Virus record (IMG/VR): IMGVR_UViG_3300027668_000041
Span: 1 to 39,821 of that record
Reading direction: 5' to 3' (one strand)
DNA: 39,821 nucleotides
From: a virus
The notes beneath the pieces were generated by a model that worked only from the letters and a program-made list of their open reading frames with translations, had not been told where the DNA came from and did not search any database. Made by a program: the position numbers and the translations under genes. Positions 18,655 to 28,043 of the stretch are shown here, piece by piece. Position 1 is the stretch's first letter. Each line of letters opens with the position of its first letter.

Positions 18655-19395
18655 TTATCTTTTTTGATTTGCTTCGCCACTTGCTAGTTCTTGAGAAACT
18701 GCTTGTACTATTTGTGGATCTCTTATAACTACACCTGCGTATTTTAATACTTCTAGTACAACTTCCGATTGCTGACTATCATCAATTTCAAATTGTTTAG
18801 TTCCGGTATTAGGTATTATTCCAGATCCAATTGTTTGTGATTGATATATGTATTGACCTAAAGTACCCGTGCTATAAGCCCAAACAACGTCTTGAGGTTT
18901 TCTAATATAATTAAAGCTTATATCTTCTTTTACTGGTGAATTTGTAGTTGGAAATACAGTTAATTTATTTCCTTTATACTTAGCTACTGGAAAATTTGAG
19001 CTAGGTTGAGTTAGTGGAGATAGTTTTATTTGATTGTAATCTCTATTACTTAATATTTCTATAGGAGGAGAATTTAAACCTCTATTGTAAGAAGCAGAAC
19101 CAAATCTATGTAAGTTAGTTGGCTGAGTATAAACATTACCAGAAACACTTAGTGCAAAATTGTTTTCTTCAAAAATTTGAAACTCTTCCATTAGATGATC
19201 CATTCTTGAAGCAAATTCTACATTTGTTTTAGGCATGCGTATATACTGGTTGTAATCTTCAAAGAATTTTTCAAAGATTTCTAATTGAACTTGAGTAGCT
19301 ATTTGATTAAACTCGTAAGGAGTTAAATAACCACGCTGTTCTTTATTAAGAATACTTAATACTGTTGTATATACCGTGTTTACGTCTATTGCCAT
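18655..19395 (-). CDS. Head-tail adaptor/ring protein (246 aa)
   Basis: I use the ATG at 19395 (MAIDVNTVYTTVLSIL). An upstream in-frame ATG at 19431 would put the first 12 codons inside the terminator hairpin at 19408-19435, and the leader before 19395 (AAAAATATTAAA) matches other starts. The protein opens with a helical domain (EFNQIATQVQLEIFEKFFED) and continues with a beta region and a C-terminal helix. That layout is common in adaptors binding the portal. It ends four bases before the larger ring protein starts. Function inferred from position and shape. Confidence 0.6.
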   Translation of the reverse strand: MAIDVNTVYTTVLSILNKEQRGYLTPYEFNQIATQVQLEIFEKFFEDYNQYIRMPKTNVEFASRMDHLMEEFQIFEENNFALSVSGNVYTQPTNLHRFGSASYNRGLNSPPIEILSNRDYNQIKLSPLTQPSSNFPVAKYKGNKLTVFPTTNSPVKEDISFNYIRKPQDVVWAYSTGTLGQYIYQSQTIGSGIIPNTGTKQFEIDDSQQSEVVLEVLKYAGVVIRDPQIVQAVSQELASGEANQKR

Positions 19396-19407
19396 TTTAA
19401 TATTTTT

Positions 19408-19435
19408 AAAAAAAAAGGTGGCGTAAACCACCTTT
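19408..19435 (-). terminator. Intrinsic terminator between the 264-aa gene and the adaptor gene
   Basis: In the minus strand, AAGGTGG-TTTACG-CCACCTT forms a 7-bp stem with a 6-base loop. It runs into an unbroken run of nine T (complement of the A run 19408-19416). It sits between the 264-aa gene stop and the adaptor start. It would reduce transcription of the tail genes relative to the capsid region. Confidence 0.85.
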
Positions 19436-19450
19436 ATTTATAATCACTTG

Positions 19451-20245
19451 TTATTTTAGTTTTTTATTGATGGATTTATGAACCTCAAGCCCTTCATCTG
19501 TTTTAAACCAAGAGGCCATTGCCGAGTATGGGTTTTCATCAAAAGGAACGTTCATTAATTTACGACCATTACTTGCCCACATAAATGATTTATTATCTGG
19601 TGATAATTTTATTATATTAGCTTCAGTCGCTATAATAGCAAAATTTCTAAGCTGTACATTATCATCATTAGCTAATTCTATAAATAGAGCTGGATTTCTT
19701 TTTGAAAATAGCAATAAATCTCTTTTTAGTTCTTTAGAACTTAGTTTAGATACAGAAGAACCTTGTTCAACTCTTAATATAGCCTCTGCAAAGTCGATAT
19801 CCATTTGAGAAGCTGCGTTCATAGCTAATAATTGTAATTCTAAAGTTTCTACTTCATCTATAGCTTCTTCAACTTGGTCATGCTCTCCAAAAACAAAACC
19901 TATATGAGGGTGTTTATACAAAAACTCTTGTAAATTTCTTTTTTCTTTAGGAACCATTAAATGACCACTTTCAAAAACAATATGTTTTAATGTAACCTGC
20001 CCTTGTTGTTCATCTACAAAAATACTTTTTTGATTTGTTGCATATCTTAATTCTCTTTCATATCCTAATTGTTTGTCAAACCAAACTAAAGGGTATCTAG
20101 TATTGTGCTTGCTAGGTAAAGTATATGTTAAAGGATTTTTACCTCCTAAAAGGTAATAATTTCTATCTTTATATTCCCAAGTGTCTTTTTTTACCTCAGG
20201 AGTTTTTACAGCTTTAGCTGTGGTTTTCTTTTCTTTTGTTTCCAT
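19451..20245 (-). CDS. Uncharacterised protein downstream of capsid (264 aa)
   Basis: The N-terminus is Lys/Thr-rich (about 20 residues). A compact region follows (RNYYLLGGKNPLTYTLPSKH, then YERELRYATNQKSIFVDEQQ). A helical, acidic middle begins with HDQVEEAIDEVETLELQLLA, and a C-terminal part contains MWASNGRKLMNVPFDENPY. From memory the early region resembles a family often seen in marine phage structural modules, with no function known. It is bracketed by two terminators, one on each side, and so forms its own transcription segment between the capsid and ring genes. A virion or assembly role is an inference from location. Confidence 0.6.
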   Translation of the reverse strand: METKEKKTTAKAVKTPEVKKDTWEYKDRNYYLLGGKNPLTYTLPSKHNTRYPLVWFDKQLGYERELRYATNQKSIFVDEQQGQVTLKHIVFESGHLMVPKEKRNLQEFLYKHPHIGFVFGEHDQVEEAIDEVETLELQLLAMNAASQMDIDFAEAILRVEQGSSVSKLSSKELKRDLLLFSKRNPALFIELANDDNVQLRNFAIIATEANIIKLSPDNKSFMWASNGRKLMNVPFDENPYSAMASWFKTDEGLEVHKSINKKLK

Positions 20246-20269
20246 AATATAATATAATATAATAATTAA

Positions 20270-20295
20270 AAAAGACCCCGCCGAAGCGGGATCTT
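20270..20295 (-). terminator. Intrinsic terminator with UUCG tetraloop after the capsid genes
   Basis: Minus-strand RNA reads AAGAUCCCGC-UUCG-GCGGGGUCUU followed by UUUU. The stem closes with a stable UUCG loop. One position is a U-G wobble on the minus strand but a C-A mismatch on the plus strand, so it is clearly oriented for the minus strand. It lies about 25 bases after the stop of the 110-aa gene and ends the capsid segment. Confidence 0.9.
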
Positions 20296-20319
20296 ATTAT
20301 TGTTTTTTGCTAATTCACC

Positions 20320-20652
20320 TTAAGCGATTCCTCCAGCAATTCCAACTGACTGTACTTCCATAGTTGGAACAGTAGGTGCATTACCACCGTCTGTACCAGC
20401 TAACTGCATTGTATCAATAACTGATTGAACAATACTTGGTCTAGTTAAAGTTATACCTGTTAATGCAGCAACTTGAAGAGTATAGACAAGAATCTCTGCT
20501 GCTGCTGCCCCAACTCCTTCTTTAGTTACTAGTGCAGTTTTAATTGTTAAGTTTGTTGTACTTGTAGAATTTATTGTAACAATATCATCTACGTTTAACA
20601 ACATCTCAGTAGCTTCGTTTGTTTGGTTTCTTTTAAATTTTATGTATGCCAT
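20320..20652 (-). CDS. Small capsid-linked protein (110 aa), function unknown
   Basis: This small protein follows the major capsid gene by 31 bases and precedes a strong terminator, so it shares the most highly expressed segment. It starts MAYIKFKRNQTNEATEMLLN and has alternating strand-like stretches (DIVTINSTSTTNLTIKTALV). A helix follows (RPSIVQSVIDTMQLAG), then a Gly/Ala/Pro-rich end. A head decoration or cement protein would fit this position, size and beta pattern, but I recognise no family. The residues show no signal peptide or membrane segment. Confidence 0.6.
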   Translation of the reverse strand: MAYIKFKRNQTNEATEMLLNVDDIVTINSTSTTNLTIKTALVTKEGVGAAAAEILVYTLQVAALTGITLTRPSIVQSVIDTMQLAGTDGGNAPTVPTMEVQSVGIAGGIA

Positions 20653-20683
20653 AATTTCTATATTTTTAAATGTTTATAATTAA

Positions 20684-22180
20684 TTAAGCTCCTTTAAATA
20701 ACACGAAGTTATTAGCAGCTTGAGTTACTAAACATCTTTCAGATAAGAAGTTTACAGTCATTGCATCTAAATCAGAAGTGTAAGCTCCACCAACTGAACC
20801 AGTAATCCAGTTTTTGAATCTTCTATCTTCAGTTTCAGAAGCTCTGTATCTTACATGTAAGAAAGGTCGTCTAATATTAGATCCTAACATTTGATCGTAT
20901 ACTGTAGTTGTTCCAGCAGGAATCATTACACCATCAATCTCTTTGTCTAATCCTCTTGTAGAAGCGTCATTTAAGTACTTCCAGTCAGTCTTATAAAAGT
21001 CATAAGAACCTCTTCTAAATCCTGAAAATCCAAAATTCATTGCCATATCTTCTTCATTATCGAATAAACCATAAGAAGCTGACTGAGTAGAAGCATAACC
21101 TCCACCAGCTTGAGCAGCAATCATATCGTCAAAATCAAGAGCCGTAGATCTTGATAAGAATAACATGTTTTCTTCAATAGCACCTTGCTTGTCTAAGTTT
21201 TTAAGGATTTCATCAAAATCACCTAAAGCACCTGAACCAGGAGCAGCAGCCCCAGCAAAACCAGAGTATACATTACCTCTATCTTCAATAGCAGCAAATA
21301 AACCTTGTGTACCTTCATAATTTAAAGCACTCAAAGCGGTAGCGGCTCCAGCAGTTGTTTTTGCATCTTCACCTTCAACCATCATCATTTCAAGATAATC
21401 TTCAAAACGTAATCTAGTTTCAGACTCAGCCTTTAGATACCATAAGTATCCAGATGTTCCATCTTCAGTAGCAACTTCTACCCACCCAATTTGAGCAGTA
21501 TCAGATCCATTTATTTCGTAAGTATCTTTGATAATTACAGGTCTGTTAGAAAACTGAGTAAAATTTGGCTCAATAGAACCTATCATACCAATTGTTCCTT
21601 TTCTAAATTCAGAACCGTAAACAAATATGTTTACAGCATTAGTTGCAAGTAATGCACCAGGAACAGTACTTGTTCCGTATAATCTACATACGACAGTTGT
21701 ATCAGTAACACTAATTACTAACAATTTAGCAGTAACTAAACCAGTAGCTTGATCAGATATTAATATAGTTTGGTTGGCTCTTATAGCGTGCTTAGTTTGG
21801 TTTGCTCCGCCTAAACCTGTCCCAGTCAATGAAGGTGTAATAGTCACATCGTTACCAACATCTTTTGCACCAGCATTTCCAGGTGCAGATTGGCCAATAT
21901 TTGCTCCTAAACCTTTATAAGCTACATGTAGTCTATTTTGTTCAGACCAAATTACTTGATCAGAAGTCATTGGCATTTCAGCTCCTACCATTCTCAAGAA
22001 ACCACCTAAAGTTCTGTTTCCGTATCTTTCTACTTCCGCTTCATAAAGCTCAGGTAGATATTGTTGTGCGAAATCTTTTCCAGTTCCAGTATTGAACTCT
22101 AGGAAATTAGTTTCTAATGCCATTTTCTTTTGCGCTGGCACTATTGACGCCGGGAAACTCCCTTGATTTACTAAACTCAT
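20684..22180 (-). CDS. Major capsid protein (498 aa)
   Basis: Size and place (portal, scaffold-like gene, then this gene, then a strong terminator) identify it as the major capsid protein. The sequence begins MSLVNQGSFPASIVPAQKKM and has mixed alpha/beta content without repeats. Near the C-terminus is an RRPFLHVRYRASETEDRRFK segment followed by GSVGGAYTSDLDAMTVNFLS. An HK97-type fold is expected for tailed phages but cannot be shown by reading. There is no N-terminal prohead-cleavage region: the preceding gene supplies the charged scaffold. The leader is AATAAATAAA, without a Shine-Dalgarno. Confidence 0.8.
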   Translation of the reverse strand: MSLVNQGSFPASIVPAQKKMALETNFLEFNTGTGKDFAQQYLPELYEAEVERYGNRTLGGFLRMVGAEMPMTSDQVIWSEQNRLHVAYKGLGANIGQSAPGNAGAKDVGNDVTITPSLTGTGLGGANQTKHAIRANQTILISDQATGLVTAKLLVISVTDTTVVCRLYGTSTVPGALLATNAVNIFVYGSEFRKGTIGMIGSIEPNFTQFSNRPVIIKDTYEINGSDTAQIGWVEVATEDGTSGYLWYLKAESETRLRFEDYLEMMMVEGEDAKTTAGAATALSALNYEGTQGLFAAIEDRGNVYSGFAGAAAPGSGALGDFDEILKNLDKQGAIEENMLFLSRSTALDFDDMIAAQAGGGYASTQSASYGLFDNEEDMAMNFGFSGFRRGSYDFYKTDWKYLNDASTRGLDKEIDGVMIPAGTTTVYDQMLGSNIRRPFLHVRYRASETEDRRFKNWITGSVGGAYTSDLDAMTVNFLSERCLVTQAANNFVLFKGA

Positions 22181-22192
22181 TTTATTTATTTA

Positions 22193-23380
22193 TTAGTTTT
22201 TGTTTTTACGTTGTATTTTTAACTTAGAACTATCAACACCGGACATTGCCTTTACTTTAAATCCACTAATAAAAATATCACCTTCAGACGCAGGCGTCCT
22301 TGGAGTATTATTTATATTTTTAGATTTAGCAATAACATCTTTAACAGCATCAGCTTTGCCTTGCTCATAAAAATGTTTTGCTATAGTATCGGAATTTCCT
22401 GCCGCATAAATAGCTTTATGATAGCCAACATAATCTTTAACGTTACCGTCTTCATCCAAGAACCTCTTAACAAATTCAGATAGGTCAGATTGTTGTTTAG
22501 CAACTTCATTTGGGTTTGAAACTCCATATCTAAATCTTTTATCTCCTATATTAAATTCAAAACCTTTGAATTCCTCGGATAATAAGTCATTAGTATTTGC
22601 TTTAAACTCCTCGTGACGTTGTGCAACTATTTCTTGTTCCTTGTTATATCTATTGAAAAAGTCCGTAGCTTTCTGTTGTTCTTGAGTAACGCCCGGTCTC
22701 AACTTGATCTCGTCGTAATATTTACTCTTTGTTTTTTCCAGAAAATTACGTGCTTGTGCAATTTCTTCTTTATAAGCGAGTTTTTTCTTTTTTATAGCTC
22801 GCTCTTCATCCACTTCTTCATCCCAAGAAAAATTGTCTTCAAGTATGAAGTCAACTTCTTCTTTGTTTAAATGTGGTTTAGTATTTTTATAATATTCTCT
22901 CAGTAATGTATCTTCATCTATTTTAGTATAGTCAGCATTTAGTCTTACGTAATCTTCTACATTGCCTCCTGTATCTTCCATGAAGCTAACTAGTTTTTCT
23001 ATGTTTTCTGGTAATTTCTTACTAATTACTTCTTCATCTCTAACAGCTTCTTTTAGTTCTTTAGTTACTTTTTGAGTTTCTTCTTTTATTTCTTCTTCAG
23101 TTATCTCTTGAATTATAGAAGGTTTTGTATCAACTTTTTCTTCTTTAATTTCTTCTTTTTCAACTTGCTCTATTGGGCTTTTTTTATCAACTGCTTTAAC
23201 TTCTTCTTTTATTTCTATTTTAGTTATATCTTCAGTTTCTTTTTCTTTTGGTTTAGATAAATCAACTTTAACAGTTTCATTATTATTAACAAGATTTTTA
23301 GGTCTATTTATTTTCTTTTTTATTTTTAAACCTTCTTTTGTTTCGTCTACTATCGGTTGTTCTTTTGTTTTATTTGACAT
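22193..23380 (-). CDS. Probable scaffolding protein (395 aa)
   Basis: Residues 1 to about 130 are extremely rich in Lys and Glu (for example KKSPIEQVEKEEIKEEKVDT) and probably disordered or helical. The middle is helical and charged (EEIAQARNFLEKTKSKYYDE). A C-terminal region contains FVKRFLDEDGNVKDYVGYHK and ends with a basic tail (KLKIQRKNKN). Scaffolds of podoviruses are typically of this kind, with the basic C-terminus binding the capsid protein. The position exactly between portal and capsid agrees. The length is in the range seen for T7 (about 300 aa) or somewhat longer. Confidence 0.7.
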   Translation of the reverse strand: MSNKTKEQPIVDETKEGLKIKKKINRPKNLVNNNETVKVDLSKPKEKETEDITKIEIKEEVKAVDKKSPIEQVEKEEIKEEKVDTKPSIIQEITEEEIKEETQKVTKELKEAVRDEEVISKKLPENIEKLVSFMEDTGGNVEDYVRLNADYTKIDEDTLLREYYKNTKPHLNKEEVDFILEDNFSWDEEVDEERAIKKKKLAYKEEIAQARNFLEKTKSKYYDEIKLRPGVTQEQQKATDFFNRYNKEQEIVAQRHEEFKANTNDLLSEEFKGFEFNIGDKRFRYGVSNPNEVAKQQSDLSEFVKRFLDEDGNVKDYVGYHKAIYAAGNSDTIAKHFYEQGKADAVKDVIAKSKNINNTPRTPASEGDIFISGFKVKAMSGVDSSKLKIQRKNKN

Positions 23381-23405
23381 AATATAATATAATAATTAAT
23401 AAATG

Positions 23406-25817
23406 TTATGAAACAGAAAACTGTTCCAATCCAAACCCGCCTAGGTTGTCATTACCTGCAGATTCAAAATTTGTTGGTAATAAATCATTTTTCTTTTGAT
23501 CTATCATTTGGCTTTGTTGAGTTCCAATAAGCTTAGCTCTTTCATCTTTTCTATCTTCAATAAATTGTTCTTTATTTCTTTCAGATTCACCTTTAGCTTT
23601 AGTTAATTCCATATTAAAATTAAACTCGACTTCCATTAATTGTCTTTTTATCTCTGCTTCTCTTTCCATTTTGTTTATTTGAAACTGAGACTTAGCTTGC
23701 TCTATATTAACTGTAGTGTCCGCTAGAGCTTGTTGTTTTTGTACTTCAGCCATTGCAGTTCTTTCAGCAGTTTCAGCTTGCGCAGCCGCTTGAGCTTGTA
23801 TATTAGCTTGTTGCGTTTGTTGATCTTGTTTTTGTTTAATTTTTCTTCTTTGCTTTAATAATTGATTAGCAAGTTTTAAATTATTAACTTGTCTAATATC
23901 AATTGCATCTTCTAAATTTATTTGACCACTTTGTAAAGCTACTTGAATATTTTGCTCTAATTTTGCTTTTTCTTCTTCATCAGGAGTAAGATCTAATAAT
24001 ATTCCAAAATCATATAAATGCAAATCAACTATATCTTCTAAAGTTCCTACATTATAAGAGCTTATACTTGATTTTAGTGCTTCTCTTGTTAAATCAAACT
24101 TAAGGCAATCAGCAACTCTTAATGCTATGTTTTCACAAGTTCTTAGCGTTAAATAAAGACTAGCTTGAACTATGTGTCTAGTGGCTGTATTAGAATTAGC
24201 TATAGCTATTTTTTGTAATCCAACCAAAGAATCTTTAGAAGGAGTACTACCGTCTCTAGCTTCGTTTAATCCAGTTACATCTCTTATCATTTGCAAGTAA
24301 TATTGATAAGTTTGTATAAGTGATTGTATTTTAGCTTGACCACTTGAGGTTGACAATTCCTGTATAGGGACTTTACCTGGATTCATATTACCATCTTGAG
24401 TCATAGATCTACCTATTATACTACCAGTTTGAAAATACATATTCAGAGCCTCTTGTGGATTGTAATTTGTTCCATTGCCTAAATCTATCTCAGCTAAACC
24501 ATCAGCATCTAAATAAACACCATCAGGAACTACTCTAGACATGACTTGCTGCAGTTTTAAATGTGTTAATTGAATCATATCAGCAAAACCTGTTATACGA
24601 GAAACTAAAGACTGTATACGCCCTTTATACATTCTAGGTGCACATAAGCTATAATTCATATTAACTTTGACTAAATTCGACTCAGGTCTTGTCATATTTT
24701 CAGATAAACCCCAACTTAACATCATTTCATGCCCTAGTAATTTAGCTCCACTATATAATACTTCAATTGATCTAGATAATCTATCAAAGTTGTCATTTGG
24801 CTCTGGGTTAAACGTGTCTGGTTTTTCTAATGCTTTTTCTAATCCCGTAGCTGTTTGTTTTATTTTAAAAACTTGATCAGTATATGTTTTATATTCAAAG
24901 TATAATACGTAAATACTATTACTGTCATTGCCACCATCGTATTGATTAAGATAACTGCTATTACCAGGATATTTTTGTATTTTTTCTAATTCTGACTCTG
25001 TTAATTTTGGAAATTCTTGTTTAAGCTCAGCTAAACTTATTTTTTTAACTTCTCCAACATACCATATATCTTCAAAATTAGGATCTTCACTATAGGAGTA
25101 TACTAATCTAGCAGGATCAACATAGTCTACAGTTATACCTTCTGCTTTATTGAAACTTGTTTTAACAGCTCCTATACCTAAAATAACTAAATCTTGATTA
25201 AACCTTCTTCTAGTTAATTCATATTTATTCCTATCTAAAGTATTATTTATTAATTCTTCTTCAGCTATTTCAACAGACTGCTTATAGTCTAGTTGCATAT
25301 GAAGTTCAAGTTCTTCAGAATTTTGAGGAAGATTAGCAGGATCTTTAGAAGAATATAAATCTAAATTTAATACATTTTTTATATTATCTAAATATTCTTT
25401 AGTTTCTATATCTCTAAGTATTCTAGTAGCATATTCAGTTCTTTGTTTTAGAGATGCTGGATCTTGTGCGTAAGCTTTTACTTCATAAAGTTTTTCAGAC
25501 ATACCATTAACTACTATATCTACAAATTTAGATATCACTGGAACAGGTTGCCAGTCTAGGTTTAAATAAGACAAATCACCATTAATAGCTAATTCATCTT
25601 TGTATTTTTGCACAGGCTGTTCACCTCTAGCATATAACCTAAGATTTCTAAAATTGTTAAAATTAGTAGAATATCTATTACCTAAACCGTTTCTAGTTCC
25701 ACTAAACCATTCGCCTTCTACAGCTCTACCTACTTGCAAACCATATTCATAGCTTGATTTTATCTCATCGGAAACTACTTGATCTGGGAAAGTGCTATTA
25801 GTATCAGTGTATATCAT
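23406..25817 (-). CDS. Portal protein (803 aa)
   Basis: The portal forms the dodecameric ring through which DNA enters and leaves the head. Position one base after the terminase large subunit and before the scaffold-like gene, plus length, support the call. Near the N-terminus are NFRNLRLYARGEQPVQKYKD and WQPVPVISKFVDIVVNGMSE, portal-like stem/clip preludes. The region IQLTHLKLQQVMSRVVPDG at the middle is a helical core. About residues 650-760 form a long Gln/Ala/Lys/Glu coiled coil, a probable barrel extending into the head, as in P22. No enzymatic motif. Confidence 0.8.
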   Translation of the reverse strand: MIYTDTNSTFPDQVVSDEIKSSYEYGLQVGRAVEGEWFSGTRNGLGNRYSTNFNNFRNLRLYARGEQPVQKYKDELAINGDLSYLNLDWQPVPVISKFVDIVVNGMSEKLYEVKAYAQDPASLKQRTEYATRILRDIETKEYLDNIKNVLNLDLYSSKDPANLPQNSEELELHMQLDYKQSVEIAEEELINNTLDRNKYELTRRRFNQDLVILGIGAVKTSFNKAEGITVDYVDPARLVYSYSEDPNFEDIWYVGEVKKISLAELKQEFPKLTESELEKIQKYPGNSSYLNQYDGGNDSNSIYVLYFEYKTYTDQVFKIKQTATGLEKALEKPDTFNPEPNDNFDRLSRSIEVLYSGAKLLGHEMMLSWGLSENMTRPESNLVKVNMNYSLCAPRMYKGRIQSLVSRITGFADMIQLTHLKLQQVMSRVVPDGVYLDADGLAEIDLGNGTNYNPQEALNMYFQTGSIIGRSMTQDGNMNPGKVPIQELSTSSGQAKIQSLIQTYQYYLQMIRDVTGLNEARDGSTPSKDSLVGLQKIAIANSNTATRHIVQASLYLTLRTCENIALRVADCLKFDLTREALKSSISSYNVGTLEDIVDLHLYDFGILLDLTPDEEEKAKLEQNIQVALQSGQINLEDAIDIRQVNNLKLANQLLKQRRKIKQKQDQQTQQANIQAQAAAQAETAERTAMAEVQKQQALADTTVNIEQAKSQFQINKMEREAEIKRQLMEVEFNFNMELTKAKGESERNKEQFIEDRKDERAKLIGTQQSQMIDQKKNDLLPTNFESAGNDNLGGFGLEQFSVS

Positions 25818-28043
25818 TTATTTTATTATTTGAGAAGAAAACCCTTCATTATTATATCTTTTAATTCCTAAATCAATATTTTTATTTGCTCTTTTAGGAG
25901 TTGGTCTATATAAGTTTTTATTACAAGCCATTATAGCCAAACCAGAACTAATTGTAGCATCGTGTTTTGTTCTATTATTTATATTAAAAACAGCCCAGTC
26001 TTCTAATGTTTTTTGGTGATACATATCACCATAATTGTTTCCATTAACTCCTACGTATTTTTCTATATAAGACTCTATTGCAGCGGCATGCGCTTGTTTA
26101 ATATCTTCACTTGAATTAGGTATTCCACCTATTTCTTTTTCTGTTACAGATAATTTATTCCAAATTTTATCAGGACGATTAATTGAAAAACCTCTGTAGC
26201 CTCTTCTTTTAAAATAATACAATAATCTAGGTTTATTATTTTCACATAATATAGGCATACCATAAAATAAACAAGCCATTAGTATTTCTTCAAAAAATAT
26301 TTCAGCAGTTTGAGGTCTAGCTATGTATTCTAAAAAAAAATGATTAGGTGGAGCATTTTCCATGCTAAACTTTGTTAAACCGTGTAAAGATCCATTAGAT
26401 CCTTTACCATCAACAGTTCCACTTATATCATAACTATCACAACCAAAAGCACCTACATGCTCATTACCAGGATATTTATTTCCATTTTTTAATATAATTG
26501 AATTTTGCAAATCAACTGGAGGAACCCAAGATATATTAAATCTACCATTTTTATTAGGATAAAATACTACTTTACTATCTTTAATTCCATTAATCCATTT
26601 AAAACTTCCTTTTGTTACTGAATTATTGTTATTAATTTCTTCATTATAGTCTATTTGTTGGTAAATTCTTGTTAAATTAAATAAACTTTGTTTAGACTCA
26701 TCTCTAAAAGCGTGTTGTTCTGTTCTTGGGAATTGACGATAATATTCATTTAAACTGTCTTGATCAGACTTTAATCCTTCAACCTCGTTTTGCCAGTGTT
26801 CAATAACGCCTGTTGTAATGTCGTAACCGTCGACTCCTTTGATTGAATCTTTTTCTCTAACGAAAACAGGTGATCCGTAAGAATCCATGAATCCTTCGTA
26901 GTTCCATTCCATAGGGACGAACAAAGAATAGAGTCCAGAAGAAGTTTGTCCGTTGCGATTTCTTTTTGTAACGTCTGAATTATAGTATAATTTTTTGAAA
27001 TTATTTCCACCTTTATCTAATGCGTTTGAAGTTGAGCCCATCATACACTTGCCTACGATTCTTGATCCTAGCCTTAGTGTTGTTTTTGTAACTCGCCAGT
27101 TGTTTAATATGTTGTCCGGTCTTTCCCATTTTCCGCTTTCGTCGTGTGCTAATAATTTTAATTTCTCACCATCGTAAGAGTTGTCACCAGTATTTTTCCA
27201 GTCAATAGTTGTATCAAGGCCATCAAGTTCTCTTAGTTGCTCATTACTTTCAAGCTTTCTTCTAGTAAGTTTTGAAGCCGGAACCCTATACGCCAGTTCT
27301 GTCTTAGGACGATCCATACCGTCTTGGATCGGCTTGAAGAAAAACGGATAGTTAACGGATATTGGCACAACTTTATCTGTAAACATTTTTTTAGCATCTG
27401 CTCCAGATTTAGATAATATACCGAATCTGGCGTCACTGGATATTGTCGCTTGATTAACAAGCTCTGCTGAGGACATAAATGAAAATCCAGACCTTCTGTT
27501 TTTAAGGTAGCACATACCGTAACATCTGTTATCTGCTTTACATGCTTCCCAAAATATAAAGAATAGTCTATTTGCTTCTCTAAAATCTGGTGCTCCAACG
27601 TCGATCTTTGACCATTGTAAGTACATGTAGTGAGTACCAGTAATATAAGTAATTTTGCCCTTATTGTAAAACCAATAACCTTCATCTCTTCTTTTAAATT
27701 CTTTATCAATATAGTCATACCATTCCTCTTTGAACTCTGTGCCATAGTCTTCCCAATCAAACCTAGATTTAATTCTACTTAATTCTTTTGGATACTCTTG
27801 CTTTTCCCATCTTTGATCCTCTTTAACTTTACTTCGTTTAAACGGTTCATCTGTTGCTGGTAAAGCAATCCTGAGATTTTGTATTTCAATGATTTGTCCA
27901 ATTTGTCCAGTTTTACTTATTACTATAAAATCATAATCAGAGTTGTAACCATACTCCCATTTTTTGAAACGATTTTGTTTCTTTAATATTTTAGGATTTA
28001 TAATATCCTTAATCTCTTTCCAAAGCGTTTGCTCGTAACTCAC
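25818..28043 (-). CDS. terL: Terminase large subunit, ATPase and nuclease (741 aa)
   Basis: This motor protein packages DNA. The Walker A-like segment is atypical, KNRRSGFS at 181-188, where the classical GKS/T is absent. The probable Walker B is LLAHDE (297-302, D301/E302), and coupling motif STSNA starts at 337. The C-terminal nuclease region has acidic residues at D536 (GCDSYD), about E601 (ILCENN) and D695 (KHDATISSG), candidates for an RNase H-like metal site. Translation starts at GTG and overlaps the previous gene by GTGA; the 741 codons are uninterrupted. Additional N-terminal residues (1-170) precede the ATPase, including YITGTHYMYLQWSKIDVG. Identification by motifs and neighbours is firm. 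Confidence 0.9.
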   Translation of the reverse strand: MSYEQTLWKEIKDIINPKILKKQNRFKKWEYGYNSDYDFIVISKTGQIGQIIEIQNLRIALPATDEPFKRSKVKEDQRWEKQEYPKELSRIKSRFDWEDYGTEFKEEWYDYIDKEFKRRDEGYWFYNKGKITYITGTHYMYLQWSKIDVGAPDFREANRLFFIFWEACKADNRCYGMCYLKNRRSGFSFMSSAELVNQATISSDARFGILSKSGADAKKMFTDKVVPISVNYPFFFKPIQDGMDRPKTELAYRVPASKLTRRKLESNEQLRELDGLDTTIDWKNTGDNSYDGEKLKLLAHDESGKWERPDNILNNWRVTKTTLRLGSRIVGKCMMGSTSNALDKGGNNFKKLYYNSDVTKRNRNGQTSSGLYSLFVPMEWNYEGFMDSYGSPVFVREKDSIKGVDGYDITTGVIEHWQNEVEGLKSDQDSLNEYYRQFPRTEQHAFRDESKQSLFNLTRIYQQIDYNEEINNNNSVTKGSFKWINGIKDSKVVFYPNKNGRFNISWVPPVDLQNSIILKNGNKYPGNEHVGAFGCDSYDISGTVDGKGSNGSLHGLTKFSMENAPPNHFFLEYIARPQTAEIFFEEILMACLFYGMPILCENNKPRLLYYFKRRGYRGFSINRPDKIWNKLSVTEKEIGGIPNSSEDIKQAHAAAIESYIEKYVGVNGNNYGDMYHQKTLEDWAVFNINNRTKHDATISSGLAIMACNKNLYRPTPKRANKNIDLGIKRYNNEGFSSQIIK

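Noticed and set aside
26771-27010. Minus-strand ORF of 79 codons inside terL
   Set aside because: Same reason: a frame shadow within a continuous terminase gene.
27233-27760. Minus-strand ORF of 175 codons inside terL in another frame
   Set aside because: The terminase frame has the catalytic motifs; the alternative frame has no recognisable pattern.
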